From contig NZ_JAAIJR010000019.1 of assembly GCF_010915725.1 (NCBI RefSeq), positions 1 to 64,000 on the forward strand: 64,000 nt of DNA. The letters are read 5' to 3'. Below, one piece after another: positions 26,255 through 35,576 of this stretch. Position numbers and translations under genes: made by a program. The notes beneath the pieces are model-generated. The model had not been told where the DNA came from and ran no database searches. It saw only the letters and a list, made by a program, of their open reading frames with translations. The DNA is from Thiorhodococcus mannitoliphagus (GTDB taxonomy: Bacteria; Pseudomonadota; Gammaproteobacteria; Chromatiales; Chromatiaceae). Position 1 is the first letter of the stretch. Every line of letters begins with the position of its first letter.

Positions 26255-26881
26255 TCAGCCATGCTCCCGCCCGAGGGCGTTCACGGCCGCTGCCGCCATG
26301 GCACTACCGCCACGGCGCCCGCGGAGCGTTACGAAAGGCACGCCTCGGCTGTCCTCGGCGAGCGCCTCCTTGGACTCGGCGGCGCCGACGAAGCCAACCG
26401 GAAAGCCAAGGATCAGCGCCGGCTTGGGCACGCCCTCGTCCAGCATCTCGAGCAGTCGGAAGAGCGCGGTCGGGGCATTGCCGACAACGACGATGGCGCC
26501 TTCCAAATGCGCACGCCACAGCTCGAGCGCTGCCGCCGTCCGCGTATTGCCGAGCTTCTTCGCGAGATCAGGGACGCTCGGGTCCTGCAGGGTGCAGATG
26601 ATCTCATTTGCCGCCGGCAGCCGTGCCCGCGTGATGCCTTCGGCAACCATGCGGCTGTCGCACAGAATCGGGGCACCAGACGCCATCGCGGCGAGTCCAG
26701 CCTGGCCAGCCCCCGGCGAGAAGCGCAAATCGTCGATCACATCCGGCATGCCGCAGGAGTGAATGACACGAACCGCCAGCGCTTCGAGATCATCCGGGAT
26801 CGGCTCCAGATTCGCCTCGGCGCGAATGATGGCAAAGGATTGGCGATAGATGTCGTGGGCATCTCGGACGTAGTCGATCAT
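26255..26881 (-). CDS. cobH: Precorrin-8X methylmutase
   Basis: A 208-residue CobH/CbiC protein: DVIDDLRFSPGAG, APILCDSRMVAEGITR, GNTRTAAALE, and VVGNAPTALFRLLEM. It moves the C11 methyl to C12 to give hydrogenobyrinic acid. It leads the cobHIJ operon. The region upstream to cobL carries no recognisable cobalamin riboswitch. Confidence 0.94.
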   Translation of the reverse strand: MIDYVRDAHDIYRQSFAIIRAEANLEPIPDDLEALAVRVIHSCGMPDVIDDLRFSPGAGQAGLAAMASGAPILCDSRMVAEGITRARLPAANEIICTLQDPSVPDLAKKLGNTRTAAALELWRAHLEGAIVVVGNAPTALFRLLEMLDEGVPKPALILGFPVGFVGAAESKEALAEDSRGVPFVTLRGRRGGSAMAAAAVNALGREHG

Positions 26882-27286
26882 TGCGAGTCTCTGTCACGCG
26901 GCAACGCGCAATCGCTCGGAGCAGCGCTGCTGTCCGAGTCGTGGCCCTGGCCGGAAGTCAAGAAAGAAGGGAGGGATTTGCTTCAACAAGCAGAGCAGTA
27001 TAATTGCAATGTTGCTGCGCGGCCAATGGCGGCGCCAGCACCAACCACCCCACTCAACCCCGAGGGTCGATGAGCAAGTGCGAAATCCACCACTGGCAGC
27101 AAGGCGCTCGGTGGACTGCACGATGTTTTTCCACCCGTAGGGCTAGGAGCACAGTCTCCTGATCCGAGCACTCCCCCTGATCCGAGCACCCCTCATGCCC
27201 AAGGCCCGACTGACTGCACACGACCTCACACCCTATTTGCAACCTTCTGCGATTCTTCAACCTTCAGTGCCTTGGGGTAAGACGCC
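26882..27286. promoter_or_regulatory. Divergent cobH/cobL intergenic region
   Basis: 405 bp with no ORF of merit. A possible sigma70-like promoter for cobL has TTGCTT at 26978-26983 and TATAAT at 26999-27004 (15-bp spacer, shorter than ideal). A direct repeat CTGATCCGAGCACYCCCC occurs twice near 27160-27195. No cobalamin riboswitch box was found. Confidence 0.35.
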
Positions 27287-28495
27287 ATGAGCCTCTGGCT
27301 CACCATCGTCGGTATTGGCGAGGATGGCCTGACCGGACTCGGCGAGGCGGCGCGGCAGGCTGTCTCGGAGGCACGCATCCTCTTCGGCGGCGAGCGGCAT
27401 CTCGCCATGATTCCCAGCCAAGCACAGCAGCAGCGGCTGCATTGGCCCAGTCCCTTCAGTGCGGCCTACGAGCTATTGCTGGCGCATCGCGGCAGCCCGG
27501 TTTGCGTCCTCGCCAGCGGCGACCCCATGCTCTTCGGCATCGGCGGCAGCCTCGCCTCACGCGTGCCAGCGGATGAGATGCGGATCATGCCCGCCCCCTC
27601 GTCCATGTCCCTGGCTGCCGCGCGCATGGGTTGGCCACTTCAGGACGTGCAGCTCATACCGGCCCACGGACGCCCGCTCGAGCGCGTCAACCTGCACCTG
27701 GCACCCGCAGCCCGCCTGCTGGTCTTGTCGGCCGACGGCGAGAGCCCAGCTCAGTTGGCCGCGCTCCTGACAAGCCGGGGCTATGGCGGCAGCCGGCTCA
27801 TGGTCTTCGAGCGCGTCGGCGGCCCGGCCGAGCGCCGCATTGAGGGGACAGCCCTCGCGTGGCAGCAGCCGCCATGCGAGGCGCTCAATCTCATCGCGGT
27901 GGAGTGCGTCGCGGACGCCCAGACCAAGCCGCTGTCGCGACGCGGCGCCCTGCCCGACGACGCCTTCGAGCACGACGGTCAGCTCACCAAGCGAGACGTC
28001 CGGGCCGCCACCCTGGCCCGACTCGCGCCCCTTCCGGGCGAGCTGCTGTGGGACGTCGGCGCCGGCTGCGGCTCAATCGGCATCGAGTGGATGCGCGCGG
28101 ACCTCGGCTGCCGCGCCATCGCCGTGGAGCCCAACGCCGCCCGACGCTCACTCATCGAACGCAACTGCAGGAACCTCGGCGTGCCGGATCTCACGTTGGT
28201 CGCCGGACGGGCACCCGAGGGGTTGGAAGGTCTGGAGCCACCGGATGCCGTCTTCATCGGCGGCGGCCTGACGGCCGAGGGCGTTGCCGAGCACTGCTGG
28301 CAGGCACTCAAGCCAGGCGGGCGGCTGGTCGCTAACGCCGTGACCATCCAGAGCGAAGCCTTCCTCGTCACCCTGCGTGAGCGCATTGGCGGCGAGCTAA
28401 CGCGAATCTCAGTCGCCCACGCCAGTCCGCTTGGTCGCTTCGATGGCTGGCGGACGGCAATGCCGGTGACGGTATTGACGGCCGAAAAGGCCTAG
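27287..28495 (+). CDS. cobL: Precorrin-6Y C5,15-methyltransferase (decarboxylating)
   Basis: A 402-residue fusion of CbiE (residues 1-200; IVGIGEDGLTGLGEAARQAV, VLASGDPMLFGIGGSL) and CbiT (about 205-402; LPGELLWDVGAGCGSIGIEW). It methylates C5 and C15 and decarboxylates the C12 acetate. Divergent from cobH. It is followed by repeat C, whose left end starts close to the stop codon. Confidence 0.94.
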   Translation: MSLWLTIVGIGEDGLTGLGEAARQAVSEARILFGGERHLAMIPSQAQQQRLHWPSPFSAAYELLLAHRGSPVCVLASGDPMLFGIGGSLASRVPADEMRIMPAPSSMSLAAARMGWPLQDVQLIPAHGRPLERVNLHLAPAARLLVLSADGESPAQLAALLTSRGYGGSRLMVFERVGGPAERRIEGTALAWQQPPCEALNLIAVECVADAQTKPLSRRGALPDDAFEHDGQLTKRDVRAATLARLAPLPGELLWDVGAGCGSIGIEWMRADLGCRAIAVEPNAARRSLIERNCRNLGVPDLTLVAGRAPEGLEGLEPPDAVFIGGGLTAEGVAEHCWQALKPGGRLVANAVTIQSEAFLVTLRERIGGELTRISVAHASPLGRFDGWRTAMPVTVLTAEKA

Positions 28496-28630
28496 AATCC
28501 TTGAGGGCGCAAAATGCTTGCAGATGAGTCGAATTTCGATGAAGCGTCCGACCATCCAAGGCCGTCGGTATCGGTATCGGTATCGAACCGACGATAGCGA
28601 TCCCGATGGCATAAGTCATCTTGGATACTC
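28496..28630. repeat. Repeat C copy 1 (hexamer-containing)
   Basis: A conserved block (TTGAGGGCGCAAAATGCTTG ... GATGAAGCGTCCGACCATCC) is followed by a variable run of hexamers (TCGGTA about three times) and GAACCGACGATAGCGATCCC. Related copies lie at 52534 and 53826 with different hexamers and copy numbers. Confidence 0.75.
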
Positions 28631-28771
28631 CAGCTGTATTTCACCTAGGTATACTGACGCGCCTCTTTGGCTCACTCTTGGGAGTGATGCCTTTGACGCG
28701 ATCAGCCCAGCAACTGCAGCACCCTTTCGTTGAGCCTCGGACCTCGACCCCACCTACGCTAGGGATCAGTT

Positions 28772-30811
28772 GTGGTCACACCCTATGCGGAGACGCAGTT
28801 GGACCCAAGACGAGCGCACACCCTAGACAAGAGACCGCATCAGTTCCGGCCAATTGAAGGGGCCGTAACGACCCTCCTCGTCCTAACCCTACTGACCGGT
28901 TCGGTGCTCCCTGCTGCATTGGCGCAGACGACAGACGCGATCACAGCGCCAGCCAAGGATCCCCGAGCGACGGCCACTCAGATCACTGATGCGCCTTGGC
29001 GCCAGGCAACCCTCTCAGCCGTGAAGCATCCCTGCACCCTGGCCGCCCTCGTCCTGCTCGGACTTGGCGGTTTCAGTCTGCACCGAATCCTGACACTTTC
29101 TGCCCGTCTGCAGGCTGCTCAGCACTCCCTAAGCGAACACAGCCTGGCCCTCAATGACATCGAGTACCAGCACCGACAGACCCATGCCGCACGGCGTGCG
29201 ACAGAGGCGGCGCTCGAGGAGAGCCGCCACAATTTCTCCTGCTTGGTACAAGAGAACCAAGCTGGCATCCTCGTTCTCGACGCAGAGGGCACCGTCCTCT
29301 ATGGGAACCCCGCCGCCTCACGGCTCTTGTCGATCAAGTCAGAACAGCTCCTTGGCGCCCCCTTCGGCATCCCGTCGGTGAGCAATTTCGAGACCGAGTT
29401 CAACGTGAAGCGTGCCGACGGCAGCCCAGGAGTCGCCGCAGTCTCGGCCACCGAGACCCGGTGGCAGGATCGCTTCGCGTATCTGGTCATGCTCTACGAC
29501 ATCACCGAGCGCAAGCAAGCCGAGGAGCAAGTGCGCCATCTCGCCTTCGAAGACAGCCTGACCGGACTGCCCAACCGAGGCCTCTTCTTCGACCGTCTGG
29601 AAGAGGCGGTGAAGCGCATGCGTCGCGATCGGCATGGTTTCGCGCTGATGTTCATGGATTTGAACAACTTCAAGGGCATCAACGATACCCTCGGCCACGC
29701 GACCGGCGACGATCTGCTCTGTGCCGTAGCGCAGCGTCTATCCGCAACCATGCGCGCCTCAGACACCCTCGCGCGCATGGGCGGCGACGAGTTCACCGCC
29801 ATCTTCCCCGGCGTGACGACGCTGCGGGCCGCGACCGAAGTCGCACACAAGCTCCTCGAGCTGTTCGAGCGGCCGTTCCAACTCGCTGATCGGGAACTGA
29901 GCATCGGGACCAGCATCGGCCTGAGTCTCTGCCCCCTGCATAGTCGAGACCCGCGGGAACTCCTGCGCCAGGCCGACAGCGCTATGTATGACGCCAAACG
30001 CCAAGCTGGGAGCGGCTTCAGTGTCTATCGCACGGACATGACCCAAGTCCAGAAGTCACGCCTGGAACTGGAGCAGGAACTGCGCGAGGCCTTGTTGCAC
30101 GAGCAATTCGTCCTCTTTTTTCAGCCCCGGACGGACCTGCGCAGCGGGGCCTGCGTCGCCGCCGAGGCCCTGCTGCGTTGGCGTCATCCAGAGCGCGGTC
30201 TGGTCGCCGCCAATGACTTCATGCCGATTCTGGAGAGCACGGGGCTGGTCGTCGAGGTGGGCCGGCAGACGCTGTCGATGGCCTGCCGGCAAGCGCTTCG
30301 CTGGCGCGAGCAGTGCAAGCGCCAAGTGTCGGTGGCGGTCAATGTCTCGCCGCTACAGCTCGAGCAATCTGATCTGGCGAAGGACATCGACAGCGTACTT
30401 CGCGACTCGGGCATCTCCCCAGACGCGCTGACCCTGGAGATCACCGAGACCGCCATCTTTCACAACAAGAGTCGCTCGACCGAAACACTGACTGCGCTCA
30501 TGGACCTTGGCGTGCAGATCCATATCGACAACTTCGGCAGCAGCTATACCTCGCTGGAGATGCTCAAGCTGCCGCCCATCTCTGCGGTGAAGATCGATCG
30601 CGTCTTGGTCGCCGGCCTGAGCGAAAACCGCGCGGATCGGGCCTTGATCGAAGGCACCATCGCCGTTGCCCATGGACTCGACAAGCGGGTCATCGCTGAG
30701 GGCATCGAGACCGAGGAGCAGCGGCGCATCCTCGTGGAGTTGGGATGCGATGAAGGACAGGGCTATCTGATCGGGCAGCCGGTGCCGGCCGAGCGTCTCG
30801 CCCTCTGCTGA
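28772..30811 (+). CDS. PAS-GGDEF-EAL membrane protein
   Basis: A 679-residue c-di-GMP signalling protein. There is a hydrophobic segment around residue 32-50 and another near 88-105, a PAS-like domain (about 155-255, SCLVQENQAGILVLD), GGDEF (about 260-425) with intact RMGGDEF near 338, and EAL (about 440-679). In the EAL domain AAEALLRWRHP, NVSPLQLEQSDL, LEITE and KIDR are kept, but DDFG is changed to DNFG (Asp586, Asn587). The diguanylate cyclase looks active; phosphodiesterase activity is in doubt. It is convergent with kaiC. The GTG start is uncertain. Confidence 0.87.
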   Translation: MVTPYAETQLDPRRAHTLDKRPHQFRPIEGAVTTLLVLTLLTGSVLPAALAQTTDAITAPAKDPRATATQITDAPWRQATLSAVKHPCTLAALVLLGLGGFSLHRILTLSARLQAAQHSLSEHSLALNDIEYQHRQTHAARRATEAALEESRHNFSCLVQENQAGILVLDAEGTVLYGNPAASRLLSIKSEQLLGAPFGIPSVSNFETEFNVKRADGSPGVAAVSATETRWQDRFAYLVMLYDITERKQAEEQVRHLAFEDSLTGLPNRGLFFDRLEEAVKRMRRDRHGFALMFMDLNNFKGINDTLGHATGDDLLCAVAQRLSATMRASDTLARMGGDEFTAIFPGVTTLRAATEVAHKLLELFERPFQLADRELSIGTSIGLSLCPLHSRDPRELLRQADSAMYDAKRQAGSGFSVYRTDMTQVQKSRLELEQELREALLHEQFVLFFQPRTDLRSGACVAAEALLRWRHPERGLVAANDFMPILESTGLVVEVGRQTLSMACRQALRWREQCKRQVSVAVNVSPLQLEQSDLAKDIDSVLRDSGISPDALTLEITETAIFHNKSRSTETLTALMDLGVQIHIDNFGSSYTSLEMLKLPPISAVKIDRVLVAGLSENRADRALIEGTIAVAHGLDKRVIAEGIETEEQRRILVELGCDEGQGYLIGQPVPAERLALC

Positions 30812-30874
30812 TCCCGGGCGGCCGCACCAACGCGCGCAGCGAGGATCACGCAACCCCGAGATCGCCGAGAGCCA

Positions 30875-32404
30875 TCAGTCGCTCGGGGAAACATCCTTGA
30901 ACAGCTCTTCCATGCGCTCCAATTCACGTTGCGGGATGTGTTGCGGATGTCCGGCCAGGATGCCCGAGACGCTGCGGAAGGCATGCCCGATGTGCATACC
31001 GGTGCCGTCGATGTTGAACTCGCGGATGCTCTTATCGTGCGGCGAACCGCGCATCTTCAGCACCGTGAGTCCGCGCTTCATCTCGCCGAGCATCTCGACG
31101 TAGCGCAACAGGATGATGGAATCCGTGATGGTCGAGATGTGCGCCTCGGTCACCGATTCGCCGCCGAGAAGCCGCTCCGTGGTGGCCGTGAACAACCCCG
31201 CGACCTCAGTGTCCTTGATAAAGGATGTCAGGCTGATAACGAATTCGCGAAAGCCCTTGACGGTCGAAACCCGCTCGAGCGCCGACAGGCTGTCAACGGC
31301 GACGCGGTTTGGACGAAAGTCGTCGATGGCCTGCTTGATCGCGATCAGGTGGTCTTCGAGCCCGCAAGATTCCGGATAATTCGCGATGATCTTCAGTAAG
31401 CCACCCTGCTCATAGGCCTCGTAATCACGCCCCCAGCCGGATGCATTGCGCATCAGCTGATGGCGGCTTTCCTCGAACGCGAGCAGCAAGCAGCGCTCGC
31501 CGCGGTCGGCGCCACCGGAAATGAACTCGGTGGTCATCAGGGTCTTACCGCAACCCGTTGCGCCAGAGACCAGCACGATGGAGTCACGAAAAAAGCCCCC
31601 GCCGCACATGGCATCGAGTTCGGCGTTGCCGGCGCTGATCCGCACGTTCGAGGAACGCTGCCTCAGCTTGATGGCCGACAGCGGGATGACGACGATGCCC
31701 TGCCCCTCCATGACCGTGAAGGGATACTCGCCCTTTTGATGCGTGGTGCCGCGAAACTTGAGCACCTCGGCGGTGCGTCGACGCTTCTCGCCCTCAAGCA
31801 CATTGCGCAGCACAATGACATTGTCGGTAACGAACTCCTCGACACCGTGGCGCGCGATGGGGCCATACTCGTCGTCGCGCTCGGCGGTCATGAGCGCGGT
31901 AACCCCCATCTGCTTGAGTGCCACGGTCAGCCGAAACAGCTCGTTGCGGATGATGCTGACGTTCTCGAATTGGTTGAAGATGGCACCCAAGGAGTCGAGC
32001 ACGACACGCGTAGCGCCAACCGCCTTCACCGCCATCTCGATGCGCACGATGAGCGCGCCGAGGTCGTAGCCGCCGGTCTCGATCACCGGCTCGCCCGGCT
32101 CCGGCGAGGCGTCGACGAACATCCAGGCACCAGCCGCCTCGAACGCGGCGACGTCCCAATCGAGCGAGGCGACATTGCGCCGGATGTCCTCGGCACTCTC
32201 CTCGAAGGTGATAAAGACGCCGTGCTGGTCGAATTGCCGCACACCCTCCACCAGGAACTGCGCCGCAAGAATGGTCTTGCCGCTGCCGGCGGTGCCGGCG
32301 ATCAGTGTGGTACGGGCTCGGGGCACACCGCCGTCGGTGACGATGTCCAGACCCGGAACACCGCTGGGCAGCTTTTCAACTTGGGGGGTTCGCACTCTAC
32401 TCAT
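30875..32404 (-). CDS. kaiC: Circadian clock ATPase KaiC
   Basis: A 509-residue two-domain ATPase. CI Walker A GTAGSGKT is at residues 37-44, with catalytic Glu pair FEES (E68, E69). CII Walker A is GATGCGKT with FEES. The phosphorylation dyad Ser424-Thr425 is kept in AHISTITD, matching Ser431/Thr432 of Synechococcus KaiC. The C-terminal tail is present, so an A-loop for KaiA control is possible. KaiC autophosphorylates and hydrolyses ATP slowly as a timer. The ATG overlaps the end of kaiB. Confidence 0.94.
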   Translation of the reverse strand: MSRVRTPQVEKLPSGVPGLDIVTDGGVPRARTTLIAGTAGSGKTILAAQFLVEGVRQFDQHGVFITFEESAEDIRRNVASLDWDVAAFEAAGAWMFVDASPEPGEPVIETGGYDLGALIVRIEMAVKAVGATRVVLDSLGAIFNQFENVSIIRNELFRLTVALKQMGVTALMTAERDDEYGPIARHGVEEFVTDNVIVLRNVLEGEKRRRTAEVLKFRGTTHQKGEYPFTVMEGQGIVVIPLSAIKLRQRSSNVRISAGNAELDAMCGGGFFRDSIVLVSGATGCGKTLMTTEFISGGADRGERCLLLAFEESRHQLMRNASGWGRDYEAYEQGGLLKIIANYPESCGLEDHLIAIKQAIDDFRPNRVAVDSLSALERVSTVKGFREFVISLTSFIKDTEVAGLFTATTERLLGGESVTEAHISTITDSIILLRYVEMLGEMKRGLTVLKMRGSPHDKSIREFNIDGTGMHIGHAFRSVSGILAGHPQHIPQRELERMEELFKDVSPSD

Positions 32405-32699
32405 GGGCGTCTCCGTCGTCGTTCAGGATCGGGAAGATATCCAGTCCCGATAACACCCGCTCTTTGTCGGATAGGTCACCGATGATGCGCCGTAACGGCG
32501 GCGGCAGTTGTTTGATCAGGGTCGGGGTGGCGATGATGCGTTGGCGCTCGCCCTCCTCCGGGTCTTCCATCAGATCGACCACCTCCATTTCGTAACGCCC
32601 CTGCAGCTCATCTGCGCAGATGCGCTTGAGATTGGCGATGGCGCGTTCCGCCTGCGGCGTATGACCGGTAATGAAAAGACGCAATGTGTAATTGCTCAT
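32397..32699 (-). CDS. kaiB: Circadian clock protein KaiB
   Basis: A 100-residue thioredoxin-like protein: LRLFITGHTPQAERAIANLK at the N-terminus, then IIATPTLIKQLPPPLRRIIG and SDKERVLSGLDI, a close match to cyanobacterial KaiB. It binds KaiC in the phosphorylated, fold-switched state and pushes it to dephosphorylate. It is 31 bp after the kaiA-like gene and overlaps kaiC by 8 bp. Confidence 0.95.
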   Translation of the reverse strand: MSNYTLRLFITGHTPQAERAIANLKRICADELQGRYEMEVVDLMEDPEEGERQRIIATPTLIKQLPPPLRRIIGDLSDKERVLSGLDIFPILNDDGDAHE

Positions 32700-32730
32700 A
32701 TGGCATGTTCTCGATTCATGGCCGGATTCG

Positions 32731-33600
32731 TCATTCCTCTACGCTCCGGATGCCCATGCTGCCAACATAGTAGCGCCGGTAGTAGGACGCGAGGTAGCCC
32801 ATCAATTCGAGGATCGTGATACGACCCTCGCTCACCAACAAGCGTTCCTCCGCGGGGCCAACGGCCGGGGTGAGCGCAGCCAGCGCCGCAGTGTGCAGGT
32901 CGACCAGGTCGCGGGGACTCGCCCGCACAAAGCCAAGCCGGTCCGCCAACTTGCGCAACTGCTCACTCACCGGGTGCTCCACCTGATAGACCTGGCGCTC
33001 GGCAGCGGCGGCGAGGATGCCGCCGTAGGCATCGCGAATCTCGGCAAAGAGCTTCGCATCGCTCTCCCGCAAGGGCCGCAGCCCGAAGGCACCCGCGCTG
33101 ACCTTGAGCTTGGTGCCGGCGTCGATGCGGTCCATCGCCAAGGCCTCCCGCTCACGTTCGGCCGCTTGCAAACGACGACGCAACCGATTGCGCTCCCAGG
33201 CGAAACGCAGCGTTCTTTGGACCAGCGCCGCATCGTTGAGCCAGTCCTTTTGTATGAAGTCCTCCGCGCCGAGGCTCAGGGCCTCGAAGCCGAGGCGATC
33301 ATCATCAAGGCCGGTCATCACCACGATCGGCAACCCCGGCGCCATCTCCAGCAGTCGCGCGAGCCCATCCAACTCCTGGCTGTCGGGCAACCCGAGATCC
33401 AGCAAGACCAGATCAAGACCGCGCTGACCCTGGACCTGATTCAGCTGAGCCTCTGCTGTGGTCAGGCATTCCGCCGCATCGACGTCGATGCCCGAGCCGG
33501 AGAGGATCAACTCGATCAAGCGCAAATCGGCTGGATTGTCCTCGACCACCAGCAACCGCAGCGGCGCAGTGGCGTCATATCGTGCAGCGGGGCTAGACAT
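32731..33600 (-). CDS. Response regulator with KaiA-like C-terminal domain
   Basis: A 289-residue protein. The receiver (residues 14-125) has all active residues (Glu20, Asp21, phospho-acceptor Asp68, Thr96, Lys118). Residues 130-165 form a helical linker. Residues 175-280 parallel the C-terminal helical domain of KaiA: LFAEIRDAYGGIL, SEQLRKLADRLGF, DLVDLH at 231-236, then RITILELMGYLASYYRRYY against KaiA RLTLID..AHL...YRR. This architecture is that of the KaiA3 type of Synechocystis. It is first in the operon with kaiB and kaiC. The similarity was judged by eye and is remote. ATG 33600 has GGAG 8 bp upstream. Confidence 0.7.
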   Translation of the reverse strand: MSSPAARYDATAPLRLLVVEDNPADLRLIELILSGSGIDVDAAECLTTAEAQLNQVQGQRGLDLVLLDLGLPDSQELDGLARLLEMAPGLPIVVMTGLDDDRLGFEALSLGAEDFIQKDWLNDAALVQRTLRFAWERNRLRRRLQAAEREREALAMDRIDAGTKLKVSAGAFGLRPLRESDAKLFAEIRDAYGGILAAAAERQVYQVEHPVSEQLRKLADRLGFVRASPRDLVDLHTAALAALTPAVGPAEERLLVSEGRITILELMGYLASYYRRYYVGSMGIRSVEE

Positions 33601-33945
33601 GATCAACTCCGGAACCTACGCGGGCACTTGCCCCAAGACGTGATCGGGCAAGGTGATTGGACTTCTAATTTGGCAACCTCTGCGCCTTGCGTCAGTCTCG
33701 CGGCGGCAATCTAACGACGGTGAACCAAAAGCCTTCGATCGACTTGATGACGCGCGCGAACTGCTCGAAATCCAGACCTTTGGTGACCTAACAACTCGCT
33801 GGCAGCCGTTAGCGGCGCAGGATGTCAAGAAGATGCGCTCGCAGCAAGGAACAGGCCGCGACTATACACCCGATACCTCACCGCCACTAAGACTCCGCTG
33901 CTCAGGGCGGCAACCCCAGGGAGCGTCGTGACACGCCGGCGACGC

Positions 33946-34071
33946 ATCGGGCAGACAAAACGAAAACAGGCTCCCGTTGCCGGGCTCCGACGCGACCCAG
34001 ATGCAGCCGCCATGGTGCTCGACGATACGCAGGCACAGGGCCAGGCCCATCCCAGCGCCGGCGATACTGCT
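33946..34071 (-). pseudogene. Histidine-kinase C-terminal fragment
   Basis: About 42 residues remain of a HATPase domain: GAGMGLALCLRIVEHHGG (a G-box) and IWVASEPGNGSLFSFCLP. Nothing of the dimerisation domain or N-box is visible upstream, where repeat-H sequence begins. The fragment lies upstream of the kai operon on the same strand and could be what is left of a kinase serving the response regulator. Confidence 0.6.
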
Positions 34072-34077
34072 TGAATG

Positions 34078-34190
34078 CAGCCTCAGCCTTGGGTGGACGC
34101 GCCTACCTTGCAAGGCGCCCCGCTGGAAGGATGGCCACGCCCGCCAACCACCAGCCCTCTGAACGAGGCGCATCGCGCGAGTTTTGCCCA
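34078..34190. repeat. Repeat H copy 1
   Basis: It shares ordered blocks with 39966-40082 (CTTGCAAGGCGC, GGATGG/GATGGGCACGCCCG, CCTC/CAGC, GCGAG..TTTGCCCATCC). It ends the kinase remnant on its upstream side. The two copies are diverged, so limits are approximate. Confidence 0.5.
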
Positions 34191-34242
34191 TCCGAGATCC
34201 GGACGACAGGTCTGTTGTTTCCCGGAAATCACCTTATCAGCC

Positions 34243-35547
34243 TCAATCCGGCAGGAACAGGGCCGCGGCCGCCTCAGGTGCCGACGGGAAGTAGAGGTGG
34301 AGATAGCTGGCCCGCACTGGCCCCTGACGATAGAAGGGCTCGCCCGCCTGACCGTCCCGTTGCCGTGTGCCGAAGGCGGCTGGCTGAACCTGGGCCTGCA
34401 TCGTCGAGTGATGAAAGCTATGCCCGCGCAGACAGCCCTGGGGCAGCTCAAGCGACTGCATCCCAAGGCCCGCAAGACGCTGCTGCATGCGCCCTTGCCC
34501 CGGCAGAAGCCCCGCAAGCTCGGCCTCGACGCCAGCCTTGTCGATCAAGCGCTCCAGCAGATAGAGCATGCCGCCGCACTCCGCGTACATGGGTCGGCCG
34601 GCAGCCACATGCGTTTGCAGTGACTCCTTCATGGCGACATTGGCGGATAGGGCCTGGAGGTGCAGTTCAGGATAGCCGCCAGGCAGGTAGATGGCGTCCG
34701 CTGTCACCTCGCAATCAGCCAGGGGCGAGAAGAAGCTGAGTTCGGCCCCCAAGGACTCCAGCAGCCTCAGATTGTCCTCGTAGATGAAGGAGAAGGCGGC
34801 ATCTCGCGCGACGGCAATGCGCCGCCCGGCGAGCAGCCGGGGCAACTCGGTCCACTCCGCAGGTGCGTGGAAGGCGACTGCCGCCGGCAGCTCGGCCAAG
34901 GCCGTCACGCCGATGCGATCCGCGGCGGCCTCTAGGCGCTGCTCTAGATCGGCGATCTCAGCGGCCTGTACCAGCCCCAGGTGACGGCTCGGCAGGGCCG
35001 CTTCGGCCAGGCGCGGGAGGCTGCCCAAGTAGGAAACCGAATCCGGAATCCCCGCGCGGAGCATTTCCTCATGGCGCGCACTCGCGACCTGATTCGCCAA
35101 GACGCCGCGAAACCTCAGCACGGGCCGATAGCTCGCCAGCCCCAGCGCGATCGCCCCAAAGGTCTGGCCCATGCCGCGCGCATCGATCAGGGCCGCCACC
35201 GGGAGCCCAAAGGTCTCGGCCAGATCCGCACCCGAGGGTGTGCCATCGAAGAGCCCCATGGCGCCCTCGACCAGAATGAGATCCGCCTCCCCCGCAGCCT
35301 GGTAGAGCTTGCGCCGACACTCCGCCTCGCCGACCATCCAGAGGTCGAGCGGACCAACCTCCGCGCCGCTGGCCCGGCCGAGGATCATGGGATCCAGGAA
35401 GTCTGGACCGGTCTTGAGCACAGCAACCCGGCAACCCAGCCGGTGGTGATAGCGGGCAAGCGCCGCCACCAGGGTCGTCTTGCCCTGCCCAGAGGCGCAT
35501 GCGGTGAGAAAGAGCGCCGGGCAGTGGCGTGTGGATTGATCAGGCAT
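34243..35547 (-). CDS. cobB: Cobyrinic / hydrogenobyrinic acid a,c-diamide synthase
   Basis: A 434-residue glutamine amidotransferase of the CobB/CbiA family. The N-terminal P-loop is LTACASGQGKTTLVAAL, followed by VEGAMGLFDGTPSG. The C-terminal class I amidotransferase domain holds the nucleophile in YAECGGMLYL and a late His in LHLYF. It amidates the a and c side chains using Gln and ATP. It is upstream of cobE, on the opposite strand. Confidence 0.94.
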   Translation of the reverse strand: MPDQSTRHCPALFLTACASGQGKTTLVAALARYHHRLGCRVAVLKTGPDFLDPMILGRASGAEVGPLDLWMVGEAECRRKLYQAAGEADLILVEGAMGLFDGTPSGADLAETFGLPVAALIDARGMGQTFGAIALGLASYRPVLRFRGVLANQVASARHEEMLRAGIPDSVSYLGSLPRLAEAALPSRHLGLVQAAEIADLEQRLEAAADRIGVTALAELPAAVAFHAPAEWTELPRLLAGRRIAVARDAAFSFIYEDNLRLLESLGAELSFFSPLADCEVTADAIYLPGGYPELHLQALSANVAMKESLQTHVAAGRPMYAECGGMLYLLERLIDKAGVEAELAGLLPGQGRMQQRLAGLGMQSLELPQGCLRGHSFHHSTMQAQVQPAAFGTRQRDGQAGEPFYRQGPVRASYLHLYFPSAPEAAAALFLPD

Positions 35548-35576
35548 GATTGAGCCTATCGGCCTAGAAACAACAG

